A DNA stretch of 64,000 nucleotides from Gossypium raimondii (Eukaryota > Streptophyta > Magnoliopsida > Malvales > Malvaceae). The stretch's first letter is position 1; each line of letters begins with the position of its first letter. Shown here piece after piece: positions 1 through 10,504 of the stretch. Location of the stretch: positions 40,651,192 through 40,715,191 of the forward strand of contig NC_068566.1 in assembly GCF_025698545.1 (NCBI RefSeq). Reading direction: 5' to 3'. The translations under genes were made by a program, and so were the position numbers. The notes under the pieces are model-generated. The model saw only the letters and a program-made list of their open reading frames with translations, did no database searches and was not told the DNA's origin.

Positions 1-1008
1 ACTATTTTGTTGCTAAATGTACTCTTTCATAATTTCACTTTTTCTCACTTTTGTTTTTATCGATCAATGTCAATTTCTCGTATTTCTTGATTTATAACAA
101 TACATTTAACTTATTTAACACTCACATTATTCAATTTAGTTCAAAAATCACTATTTGGTCGTAAACTTTTCATTAATTCCTATTTCGTCCCTAGGCTTGA
201 AAAATGAAATTCATGGAATTCAATCCCCTTTTCAAACCTAAACGAAATTCATATGTATTTATAACAGTTCATAGATTTACAAAAATCAAAATTTTTCCTT
301 TGAATTTCACAAGTTTACCATTTAGTCCCTAAATCTCAATTTCACCCAAAATCACTTTGTAAAAGTTGTTTATTTACTAACAACCTTTCATTTTCTACCA
401 TAAATTTTCAATTTTCAGCATGTTCATCCATGACACAATTTCCATACGTTGATAACTTTTCAAATAAATCCTCAAAATAAAGAGAACATGTTATCTCGAT
501 CTCAAAAATATAAAAATTATTAAAAACGGGACATGATTACTTACCAATTTATGCCAAGAAAGTCTCTTCTCTCTCTCCTAGGGTTTCCATGTAAATTTTG
601 GGGAAGAAGGTGATAGAAAAAGATGATGTGTCCATGTAATTAATTATCATCTTTTAATTTCCGCAAATTCCAATTTAGTCCTTTTCTTTTTCTCAAATTC
701 CATGGATGATTCATCCATAAAAATCTACCATCTTTTGATTGATAGTCTATTTGCCATATAAGGACCTCTAGTTTTGAATTTCATAACTATTTAACCCTTC
801 TAGCTTCTAGAATTCAATTTCTACATTTTATACAAATAAGTCCTTTCCTTAATTAATCACTAAATCGATAAAATTTTCATATAAGTATTTTCATGCAACC
901 TTCCTATCATAATGCAACCCATGTCATAATTTTAAAATAATTTTTTCCTCGTCGAATTTGTGGTCCCGAAACTACTGTTCTAACTAGACCTAAAATCAGG
1001 CTGTTACA
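1..1008 (-). mobile_element. LTR of a retrotransposon, partial, minus-oriented
   Basis: The right edge reads ...GGCTGTTACA at 999-1008, which on the minus strand is the TGTAACAGCC start seen in the other LTRs of this window. Positions 1 to about 215 match 34488 to about 34700 closely. The left part lies outside the window, so the target duplication cannot be read. There is no coding capacity. The family (probably Ty3/gypsy) is inferred from resemblance to the complete element at 23642-34247. Confidence 0.75.
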
Positions 1009-1999
1009 CTTGAAAGACAAAACCCTAAAAGACTTTTAAAGAAAAAAAACGTGCCAAACTAGCATGCTACAATTTTTTTTTTACTCTCCATTATTTCCAA
1101 AGCAATTTTTTTTATTATATTTACTTAAAATAGAAGCAAAATAATTAAAAACAAATTTGTAACTTGTAATATGCTTAAATTTATATTAACTTCAATTATC
1201 TAATATGTTTATATTCACTCCTAAATAAAAATTAATAAAATAATTTGACCGTATTGAATAAACATGTTGATATATTAAATTTTATAAGCCAAAGAGAAAT
1301 TAAGATTAAATGATAAATTTAACCCCACTAACTCTTCTGAACCAAATAAGAGCTATGTATATATACAAACAATATTACGTAGATATACAAATTATAACAT
1401 ACTAAAAGTCTATCATAACCCTATTTATTTTCTAGAAACAGAATTAAAAATCATTTTACTCTTCTGGTTCTGTTAGGAACTGGTTTTATATAGACATACC
1501 AATTTTAACGTAATAAAAATCTACTCCAACCCTGTTCATTTACTAGAAACGGAATGTACATTTTAAAATAAATTAAAAGTCATGTCTCTATGACTTGATT
1601 TTATATAAAATTAAAATACTGAACTTTATTTGAAGTAAAAAATAATTTTATTATTAAATTTTATAATAAATAATACATTTAAAATAATTTTAGGGTTTAT
1701 GGATTTTCTTCAAGCTCAAGGGTAAGTATATGTTCTTGAAATCATAGGGTGAGGGGTAAATGGTTTTTTACCTGAAAGTAGTAACTAATTATGTTATTAA
1801 TTTAAACAGATAATTATTATTATAGATATAGAGAGTAAATTATATCAAATTTTAAATTTCAGGACCAAATGAATTTAAACTGTAGGTTATATATTAATCC
1901 AAACGGCACCGTTCTGCTGAGCTCTTCATTGAACCGGCATTATTTCGACCACCGCCTAATATTATTTACCTTACATTTCCCTCTCACGCCGCGTAGCCA
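1009..1999. other. Intergenic region and upstream region of eIF3G
   Basis: AT-rich, no open frame of note and no clear TE ends. The part nearest 2035 presumably contains the eIF3G promoter and 5' leader. Confidence 0.6.
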
Positions 2000-2008
2000 A
2001 AACCCTAA
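2000..2008 (+). promoter_or_regulatory. Telo-box (AAACCCTAA) before eIF3G
   Basis: AAACCCTAA lies 27 bp before the eIF3G start codon. Telo-boxes are known in plant promoters and leaders of translation and ribosomal-protein genes, so the site fits this gene. Function here is inferred. Confidence 0.55.
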
Positions 2009-2034
2009 ATTTTGATTTCTCTTTTTGGAAAGCG

Positions 2035-3345
2035 ATGGTGACCGGAGCGACCCAAAACCCGACCCCGCCAACAAAGCTCCGATGGGGTGAACTAGACGAA
2101 GACGACGGCGAGGATTTGGATTTCTTGTTGCCGCCAAAGCAAGTAATCGGACCCGACGAGAACGGGATCAAGAAAGTGATAGAGTACAAGTTCAACGATG
2201 AGGGAAACAAGGTCAAAATTACGACGACGACCCGGGTCCGAAAACTCGCTAATGCCCGGCTTAGTAAACAGGCGGTGGAGCGAAGGTCTTGGCCCAAGTT
2301 TGGGGATGCTGTAAGGGAAGATGTTGGTAGCCGACTCACTATGGTTTCCACTGAAGAAATCCTCCTTGAACGCCCTAGAGCCCCTGGTTCGTTTCTTTCT
2401 GGTTTTTCTCTTAACCTTTTTTTTTTGGGGGGGGGGTGGGTTACTGAATTTATGGGATTATAGCTTGTTGAAAATATGAAAATTTTCGGTTTTTAAAAAT
2501 AAATTTATCGATGTTTGTTTTGTTAATTTTGGCACTGGTGAGTTGTATTTTAATTTAAGCCGACAAGTATTGCTTATTTTTGTGCATATATACATACATT
2601 TGTAATTACAGGAGTACAAAGAATCCTGGTAGCTTAGATATTCATTGTCGTCTTTGTGAATTGGTGAATCAAATTTAGCTTAATTTATGGAAGGTTTTGA
2701 TGGGGGAAAAATTAGCATTTTAGTAGCTTAGAATTATTAGTGAACCTTACTTGTTGGGTGTAAATCGCCTTGGTTAATTTACAACAATTATTCTTGGAGC
2801 TGCCTACAGGTAGCAAAGCAGAAGAACAGAAGGCTGCCGGAGATCCCTTGGCTCAACTAGGAAAAGGAGGTGCTGTCCTTATGGTGTGTAGGACTTGTGG
2901 TAAGAAGGGTGATCACTGGACATCTCGGTGCCCATACAAGGACCTCGCTCTGCCGGCTGAGTCATTCGTCGATAAGCCTGCAGTACCTGAAACTGCAACT
3001 GCTGCTGCTGGATCAGGGAAGAATACTTATGTTCCTCCAGGTATGAGAGCTGGAGCTGATAGAAGCGGAACTGATATGAGACGCAGAAACGACGAGAACT
3101 CTGTCCGGGTCACTAATCTTTCGGAGGACACCCGGGAAGCTGACTTGCACGAGCTTTTCCGGCCATTTGGTGCAGTAAGTCGAGTTTATGTTGCCATTGA
3201 CCAGAAGACTGGCATGAGTCGGGGTTTTGGTTTCGTTAACTTTGTGAACAAGGATGATGCGCAGAGAGCTATAAACAAACTCAATGGCTATGGTTATGAT
3301 AATCTCATCCTGAGAGTTGAATGGGCTACACCAAGAACAAACTAG
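2035..3345 (+). CDS. TIF3G1: Eukaryotic translation initiation factor 3 subunit G
   Basis: Two coding exons, 2035-2386 and 2810-3345, give 295 residues. The intron starts GTTCGT, ends CTACAG and splits a Gly codon. eIF3G is a cytosolic eIF3 subunit that binds RNA and takes part in scanning and reinitiation. The N-terminal half is acidic with the motif KLRWGELDEDDGEDLDFLLP. A CCHC zinc knuckle follows (Cys144, Cys147, His153, Cys158; CRTCGKKGDHWTSRCP). The C-terminal RRM spans about residues 213-290, with RNP2 VRVTNL and RNP1 SRGFGFVNF. Length matches plant eIF3G (about 290 aa). The ATG at 2035 is chosen because the protein starts MVTGA like its relatives. The reading frame that runs into the intron from exon 1, and the one starting at 2770, are not real ends. 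The gene is intact and SMO2 follows 1.6 kb downstream on the same strand. Confidence 0.97.
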
Positions 3346-4780
3346 ATTGTGTGTTTTAGTTTAGGGTTTATTACTTAAATAAAAGGTTAGGCCACCTTTT
3401 AAATGCTTATATATGTATGTGTAGATATATCCATGGCTGATGAGATTTTGTCTTCTATTTAGTTGACTCTTAAATAGTATCTGACTTGTGTGTATTCTTC
3501 TTTGTCATATGTAATATGAATAGCATTTAGTATTTTGCATTGATTTGGGTATTGCAGTTGGTTTTTCATTTCATCAGCTCATATTTTACTTAAATACAAG
3601 TCTTGCTTTGCATCTTTGAACAATGAATGAGACCTTCCATGGCTGCTTATGGTTAATGAATAAGATGAAATAGGTGGATAATTCGAAGAAAGTACAACTT
3701 GAACGACTTTTTTTTATATGAGAATAAAGTCGACCCTAATAATATTTTTTTCGCAAAATCTGCGTCTAAAACCTTATTTAAGAGGCATTGACCCTTGGTA
3801 AAATTTGTGATTGATTGCGGTATATCATTAACAACAATTTGTTCCTAGATTTTATCATTATGTTGGGAATTTAATCTTTTAGTTTCTTTAATTTTAGAAT
3901 CAACAATGCTTATTTAATTATTTATCTTATTAAATTTCTTAGATTAAATTTAAATTAATTATAAGTCATTTTGTAAAGTCTCTTTTGTATATATATTATT
4001 TCAAAATAATGTACTAATGAATTTAATAGAAGAATTTTAACAGTATTTAAAATTAGACTCGAATTTTGAAATCTAAAAAGTAAAAGATATTAAATTTCAC
4101 ATGTACCGAACTTTGAAAATTGAAAAATAAAGTGTAAATTCTAAAAATACAAAGAGTACAGACATGGAGTACCATTTTTAATCAGAGAGTTTTATGTTTA
4201 ATTTTAAGAAGTTTTAATTTCACCAATTATTTGCAAAATTATCATTAGGGTACTTCAATTAATCTAATTGCTTTCTTTTTTCTTTTTGATAATTGGAGAA
4301 ACGAGTAGAGCCAAACTCTCATTCTCTATATATAATACAATAGATAATAATTGTTCGCCTGTTAGTTGAATTGTAAATTTAAAGATTAAATATTACTTTA
4401 AAATAAAATATAATTAAAACACATAAATCAAAAAATAAACATGTATATATAAGGTATTAAGAAAAAACAAGGTTAATAAAATTGAAGAGTTTTTAAGAAT
4501 CAAACTAATAGGAAAAGGCCAAAACCCACACACGTTCAAACTTGAAAAGAAAAGTGAAAAAACATTAAAAGGCAAAAGTGAAGAACCTAAGAAAAAAAAC
4601 CTTTTTTTTTCCTTATAAAATGTCGGTTCAAAGTTGAAAACTTCTACCGTCCACATGTTAGAATTTCTTACACTGCAAAAGTAGTGATTTTGGAGTTTGT
4701 TTTCTTACTGTGTGATGAAATTACATGCATAAAAACAAGGGGCCCATGAATAGAGCCCAGATTCCTTTTGACAGTCTGTA
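3346..4780. other. 3' flank of eIF3G and intergenic DNA
   Basis: The first 150-200 bp are presumably the eIF3G 3' UTR. The rest is AT-rich with no supported gene or element. From about 4790 a pyrimidine-rich CTCTCT stretch looks like the SMO2 5' leader. Confidence 0.55.
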
Positions 4781-4925
4781 CTCATCTCGTGGTTTTTTTT
4801 GCTTCTCTCAATATTCACTCTCTGTCTCTTTACCCTCCATCTCTCTCTCCAAAAAGATTTTATTATTGTGAAAGCAACATTGTGGAGATCAATTAGCTTC
4901 TTCTTTTTTTCACTTCCAAGCTCTC

Positions 4926-7900
4926 ATGGCTGCCATTATTGAATCTGGGTGGCTGGTAAAGTTCTTTCTTTTTCCTTCATTCTTTCTTGTTGCTTTTTCA
5001 GTTTTTTCTATCCACTGCCCATTACTTGTTATGGATCTATTTTTGTTGGGTTTTTTTTTTTTTTTTGGTTTTGTATGTAAGATTGTTAAATCTCAAGTTT
5101 GGGTCGATTGGATTATTTATATTTTTATTTGTTTTAGTTGTTTTTGGATAGTGACATCAAGGTACATTTGGATGGCTAACGGTGGATGTTGATCTTCGAT
5201 TTTTACAAGGCAGTGTTTGATTGCATAATGCTCTTTGGTTTTTTTGTCTCTTACAATTTGAAATGCATTTTAAGTGTTGCAAATGATTATATAGCTACGA
5301 AATTGGAGATTGTTTTTAGTTTTGAATTCAGGTCACTGTTTCACTATGTATATATATTTGTTGCTAGAATGGCTTCTTCATTAATTAGTTCATCAAGGAT
5401 GTTACTTACAGTTCAAAACAAAATGTATGTTTACTTACAGTAACAAGTACCTGAGATTGAAATCTAGATTTGAGGACTTTGTTGTTAATGTTGAATATGT
5501 GTTTCTTGCAAGTGTTTCCTTTTATCCTATATCTCATTGGTCTCTAGCAAAGGACCTTAACGAAGCTTCGATTCATTTTCATCCATCCTTTCCCCTTTTT
5601 TCCAAGTAAAATGTAAATGTGTCTAATTGTGCTTATTGATTTCACTTCTGGATGCAATGTTTATTAATTTACATTGAGCAATAATGTGATCTTTTAAGCT
5701 CCGAAATAGTGGTTTATGTTCTAAGATGTAAGAAATTCTTCCTGAAATCTTCTTTGTTCACCATGCAATATCGGATCACACATTTCAGTGACAGTGACCT
5801 TGTTCATTAGTTTGAACACTACCAATGATGTTTTTAAGCTTAGAACAGCAGTTTATGTCATGAGATATAATACATTCTCCCTGAAAATCTTCTTTGTTTG
5901 CCATGCAGTATCTGATCACACATTTCAGCGACTTCCAACTAGCAAGTCTAGGAAGTTTCTTTCTTCACGAAAGTGTTTTCTTCTTATCCGGACTTCCATT
6001 TATATATCTGGAAAGAGCTGGATTGCTGAGCAAATACAAGATTCAGGTTAACTCCCTTCATTGCTGGTATTGTTATCAACCGTTTTTACTTTGTTGACAT
6101 AAAATTTGTGGGGATGAGTGCTGTTAATGACAAAAAAATATCCTTTCTTTGTATTTTTTCTAGTGGAATTGATAATAAATCTGTTTCATTTGTAATTTAT
6201 GTTTCTATATAGACGAAAAACAACAGCCTTGCTGCTCAGGAAAAATGTATCACCCGCCTGCTTCTGTATCACATTGGTGTTAACCTACCGCTTATGATTG
6301 CATCTTATCCTTTCTTCAGATTCATGGGCATGAAAAGTAGTCTGCCATTTCCATCCTGGTATTTTCAGGTTCTTTATGTGCTAGAGCTTTTTTCCCTTCA
6401 TTTTTACCATATTCAGACATAATACCTTCATTACTTGTCCTGAAGTATGTTCTCAATAGATATACCTGCATGAAATTAAATTCTTAGTTTCAGAGCTCTA
6501 ACTAGCTGGAACTGGTTGGCAGGAAAGTGGTTCTATCACAGATAATATTCTATTTCATCCTGGAGGATTTTGTGTTTTACTGGGGACATCGTATTTTACA
6601 TACAAAATGGCTGTACAAGCATGTGCACAGTGTTCATCATGAGTAAGTGTCAATGTTAGGTGCTTGTACTAGTTAAAACTATGAACAATAGTGTTCTCAC
6701 TTGGATCTTTTGCATGTGCTTATTGGTTACTTGATATGCATACACCGTACAGGTATGCGACTCCATTTGGACTGACATCCGAGTATGCTCACCCTGCTGA
6801 GATATTGTTCCTTGGCTTTGCAACAATAATTGGTCCCGCCATCACTGGCCCACATCTTATTACTCTCTGGTTATGGATGACTCTTAGAGTCCTAGAGACA
6901 GTTGAGGCACATTGTGGTTACCATTTTCCATGGAGCCTCTCAAACTTTCTACCTTTATATGGGGGGTGAGCTCCATGTTTGCTTGCTGCTTTGCTTCTTG
7001 AGTTTATACGCATAGTTAGATGTTTATCTTTTATCCTTTAGCTGTAAGTAATTGTTCGTATTTTCACTTTTTCAGTGCTGATTTTCATGACTATCATCAT
7101 CGTTTGCTTTATACAAAATCTGGCAACTACTCATCTACATTTGTTTACATGGACTGGTGAGTTTTTTGGCATTTATTTTTCATTGAAGCACTGGCATATT
7201 TTCCATGGTTAGATTGTAGGTTATTGTGGTTTCTACTATTTCTTCCATTTGAGTAGTAGATGAATTTATATGAATCTTCTTAAACATTTCGATACTTTAA
7301 GCTTTGTCCATTTTATCATAAATAGGCTTCCTTATGTACTGGATCTGCTTTTGTGGTTCAATTGCATCATCCCAAGTTCATATTTGTTATGAAATGTTGT
7401 CTTAGGTCTCTGCCTGAGGTTGTAACTTCAAAAGCTTCACTTTATTCACTTCCAATATTTGCTTAGAAGAAAGTTTTGTAGAAAATATCTGCTTTCTCTT
7501 ATGTTTATAATCAAACCTGTCAATTGGATGGGCCGGGTTAGTTTTAGGTTGAATGGGTTTTAAAATTTTCATATCATTTCAGATTCGGGTCATTTCAAGT
7601 TCAGGCCTTTTCTGGTTCGAGTTGTTTGGGTTTGCTAGTCATATTTTTTCGGGTCAAATCATCTTGGGTTCAGGTCATTTCAGTTTACTTGTTTGGTTCA
7701 TTTAGGATTCAGGTCATTTTGGTTTTGGATCATTCCAAGTTCTGGCCATTAATATGGTGGACGGATTTGCCTGCCTAAAATTCTCTATACACAATGCTGT
7801 CTGTAATTTTGATCAGCCGTTTATAAACTAATCATAGTTAATCATTCCGAATCTGTTTCATATTAACTCAGATTTGATTTTCACAATACAGTCATGGATA

Positions 7901-8055
7901 TAAATCCCAGTTTGACCATTGATTAACCTTGAATACTGAGCATGAGTGACCACCATGTTATATTCTCTTACAGGATATTCGGTACTGACAAGGGTTATAG
8001 AAAATTGAAAGCACTAAAGCGTGATGGAGTCGAAGAAGAAAGCAAGCAAACATAA
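4926..8055 (+). CDS. SMO2: Sterol C-4 methyl oxidase, SMO2 type (4-alpha-methylsterol monooxygenase)
   Basis: Seven coding exons: 4926-4955, 5909-6046, 6213-6358, 6523-6642, 6753-6965, 7076-7156 and 7974-8055. All introns are GT-AG and the joined frame is 269 residues. The enzyme is an ER membrane di-iron oxidase that starts removal of the C-4 methyl of 4-alpha-methylsterols in phytosterol synthesis. The three histidine boxes of the fatty acid hydroxylase superfamily are present: HRILH (127-131), HSVHH (140-144) and HDYHH (220-224). Hydrophobic segments flank them, for example LGSFFLHESVFFLSGLPFIY. Length and motifs such as YATPFGLTSEYAHPAEILF fit plant SMO2 proteins rather than SMO1. The first coding exon is only 10 codons, followed by a 953-bp intron with a duplicated splice-acceptor region. 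Intron 6 (817 bp) carries a degenerate minisatellite. The gene is intact. Confidence 0.96.
5690..5932 (+). repeat. Duplicated intron-exon junction in SMO2 intron 1
   Basis: About 100 bp at 5690-5792 are repeated, diverged, at 5830-5932, an offset of about 140 bp. The second copy contains the used acceptor (CATGCAG|TATCTG). In the first copy the AG is AA (CATGCAATATCGG), so it cannot serve as an acceptor. Confidence 0.8.
7525..7745 (+). repeat. Degenerate tandem repeat in SMO2 intron 6
   Basis: Repeated variants of TTCGGGTCATTTCAAGTTCAG follow one another with irregular spacing. This is a minisatellite-like array inside the intron with no coding role. Confidence 0.6.
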
Positions 8056-8950
8056 CCGAGAAGATGAGTTTTCGAAGGCTTTGACCGGCAGAAACACCGG
8101 TTACCGATAAAATGTCATGTTGAGGAAGGGTTTTTCTCATTGTGAGCTTCTTCTGCATCTTGTGTGCAAATCCACCTCTGTTTTTTTGGTTGTTTAAATT
8201 GCTGTTTTATGTTTTGTAGCATCATAGGATTAAGATTTGTTTGAACATTTAGCGACCTGGTCATCTCCGTGTTCCTCGCATGAATGAAGTTGCTGTCTTA
8301 TTTTTATTTTTAACTCTCTGTTTTTTTTAAAGAATATCTTTAGTTCTCTTGTTATACTGGACTCTGGTGTTTCGTCAATTATGCATAATACAGTGGCCAT
8401 AAAATTTTGTCCCCCTTGTTTACTTACAGACTCTGCAGATACTGGACCCTGTTAAGGAGAAATCCTTTCGAAAGTATTTAAATAAAGATAACTACTAGGT
8501 AGAGTGAAGTGGAATTAAGTTCCACAAACAACATTAAGAAGTTGACATATGTTTTTAAATTATACTAAAAAAATAAAAAACTACTTAAAAGAGGACACTC
8601 GTTTGTGAAAATTTATTACATACACTCCTTTAAATAAAGAGTAATTATTATTAGAAAAATAATTAAATATATAAATAAATGTGATTTTTAATTTGCTTGT
8701 GACTTTATAAAAAGTGTATCAAATAATTATCTACTATTCTATTACCAGTTAGGAAATAAAAAAGAAAACCTACAAAGAAGATAGGGTTGGAATATGGGAG
8801 CATTGAGGATTAGAAGGGACTGTCAGATCGGCTGTTTACTATTTGCTGTGTTTCATATTAGGGCATAAAAAGCATTGTGTCTCAGCTAATCGATTGAATT
8901 AGATGAAAGGTATAAAACTGATCATGTAATGTAATGATCTTAAGTCAATC
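8056..8950. other. 3' flank of SMO2 and intergenic DNA
   Basis: The first 300-350 bp are probably 3' UTR. The rest is AT-rich with no supported gene. Confidence 0.5.
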
Positions 8951-9160
8951 ATGAAAGGTATAATTACGTCATATCAAAATGCATTTATACACAGGCGTAA
9001 CATCATGGATAATGTCATGCTGGGCAACGAGATCATATATGCAGTTCATCAAAAGAAGGGTTCATTTAAAATTGATATGTCTAAAGCATATAGTCGCATT
9101 AGTTGGAATTTCCAGCTTAAGATTATGGGAATGAAGGGATGCAGTGGTCGATGGAGGTAA
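8951..9160 (+). pseudogene. LINE (L1-type) reverse transcriptase fragment
   Basis: One open stretch of about 69 codons contains QNAFIHRRNIMDNVMLGNEI and KIDMSKAYSRISW. These are the pattern of the early palm/fingers part of plant LINE reverse transcriptases (typically QSAFI.GR.I.DN..L..E and DM.KAYDR..W). The Asp of KAYDR is Ser here. Nothing else of a LINE is recognisable around it, and the copia 5' LTR begins 15 bp downstream. It is a truncated relic. Confidence 0.75.
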
Positions 9161-9174
9161 ACTATACATAGGAC

Positions 9175-9561
9175 TGTTAGAATTAAGTGATCCGGATCTT
9201 TATTTAAATAAAATACAATGGTAAAATAAAATAAAAGTAAAATCTCTATAGAATTATACTTCTTTTATTTTATTTTAGAATAAGGTTTTTAAACATTATT
9301 AAACTCCATCTATTTGATATTGATTACAATAAGGTGTTTCAATCTTACTACACTACTATCAGAATATGGTTTTACAAGCCTATAAATAGACATAGTCTAC
9401 TCCTCTTGTAATTAATTCGAATTCGACATAGTGAATTATCTTATCCTCTACTTGGGATTTTTTTTCCCGAAAGGGTTTCCACGTAAAATCTGTGTGTTCT
9501 TTATTTTTCTCTCTCTTTTTCTTTGCGATAAATTGTCATTACCGACGTTCTATTTTTTACA
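9175..9561 (+). repeat. 5' LTR of the copia element
   Basis: Starts TGTTAGAATTAAGTG and ends TTTTTTACA. It is nearly identical to 13583-13968. It contains a TATAAATAGA promoter-like box near 9380. Confidence 0.92.
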
Positions 9562-9604
9562 AATTGGTACCAGAGTTTCCGAGTTGTTCATCTCAATCAC
9601 GGTA

Positions 9605-10369
9605 ATGGCGTCTTTGAAGTATGAAATTCCGTTATTGGATCGCAACACCAGATTCGCGTTGTGGTAGATAAAGATGCAGGCAGTTCTTACACAGATGGAC
9701 TTAGAGGAAGCCCTACTAGGGGTAGATAAGATGCCTTTAACATTGACAAATGAAGAGAAGAAACACAAAGATCGAAAGGCGTTAACACAGATATATCTGC
9801 ATTTTTCTAACGAAATTTTGCAGGATGTGATGAAAGAGAATACCGCCGCTGGATTATGGAAGAGGTTGGAACAAATATTTATGTCAAAAACTCTAACTAG
9901 CAAGCTGCATATGAAGCAGCGTCTTTATGCTCATCGTTTAGACGAATGTGCGTCTGTGCATAAACACTTAACAGTGTTTAAAGAAATTCTCTCAAACTTG
10001 AAGACCATGGAGGTTCAGTATGATAATGAAGAACTAAGGTTGATTCTACTTTGTTCGTTGCCCCCATCTTATTCAACCTTTAGAGATACGATTTTATATA
10101 GCTGCGAGTCTCTCACAGTTGATGAGGTTTATGATTCTTTAACCTTGTATGATAAGATGAAGCATCTTGTGGTTAAAATCGACTCTCAAGAAGAGGGTCT
10201 CATTATTCGTGGGAGACAAGATCGAAATGCTGATAATAATCGTGGAAGGACACAGAAACGGAATCCTCGCGGTAAATCTAAGGGTAGATCGAAGTCTTCA
10301 AACAGAGGTAAAACTTGTAACTTCTGCAAGAAGAAAGAACACATTAAATCTGAGTGCTATAAGCTATAG
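9605..10369 (+). pseudogene. copia gag remnant
   Basis: The frame starts at an ATG at 9605, 30 bp beyond the primer binding site. It has a stop codon after about 20 residues (after FALW) and then runs open to 10369. The retrotransposon gag polypeptide domain (UBN2-like) is recognisable, and near the C-terminus there is a CCHC zinc knuckle (CNFCKKKEHIKSEC), preceded by an Arg/Lys/Ser-rich stretch. It encodes a nucleocapsid-like protein in intact relatives. The early stop makes this copy non-functional unless translation starts inside. Confidence 0.88.
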
Positions 10370-10504
10370 AACAAGATAAAAAGGGAGGCTGCGAATCAAA
10401 CTGGAAAACAGCCAAAAAATTCTAGTAAAACTGATGTTGTAGAAGACTACAGCGATGGTGAACTTCTAGTCGCTTCTGTTAACAATTCTAAAGCGAGCAA
10501 TGAG

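Noticed and set aside
4926..5192. 88-codon frame as SMO2 exon 1
   Set aside because: Only the first 10 codons are exonic. A GTAAAG donor follows and the rest is T-rich intron. Joining to 5909 gives the family sequence.
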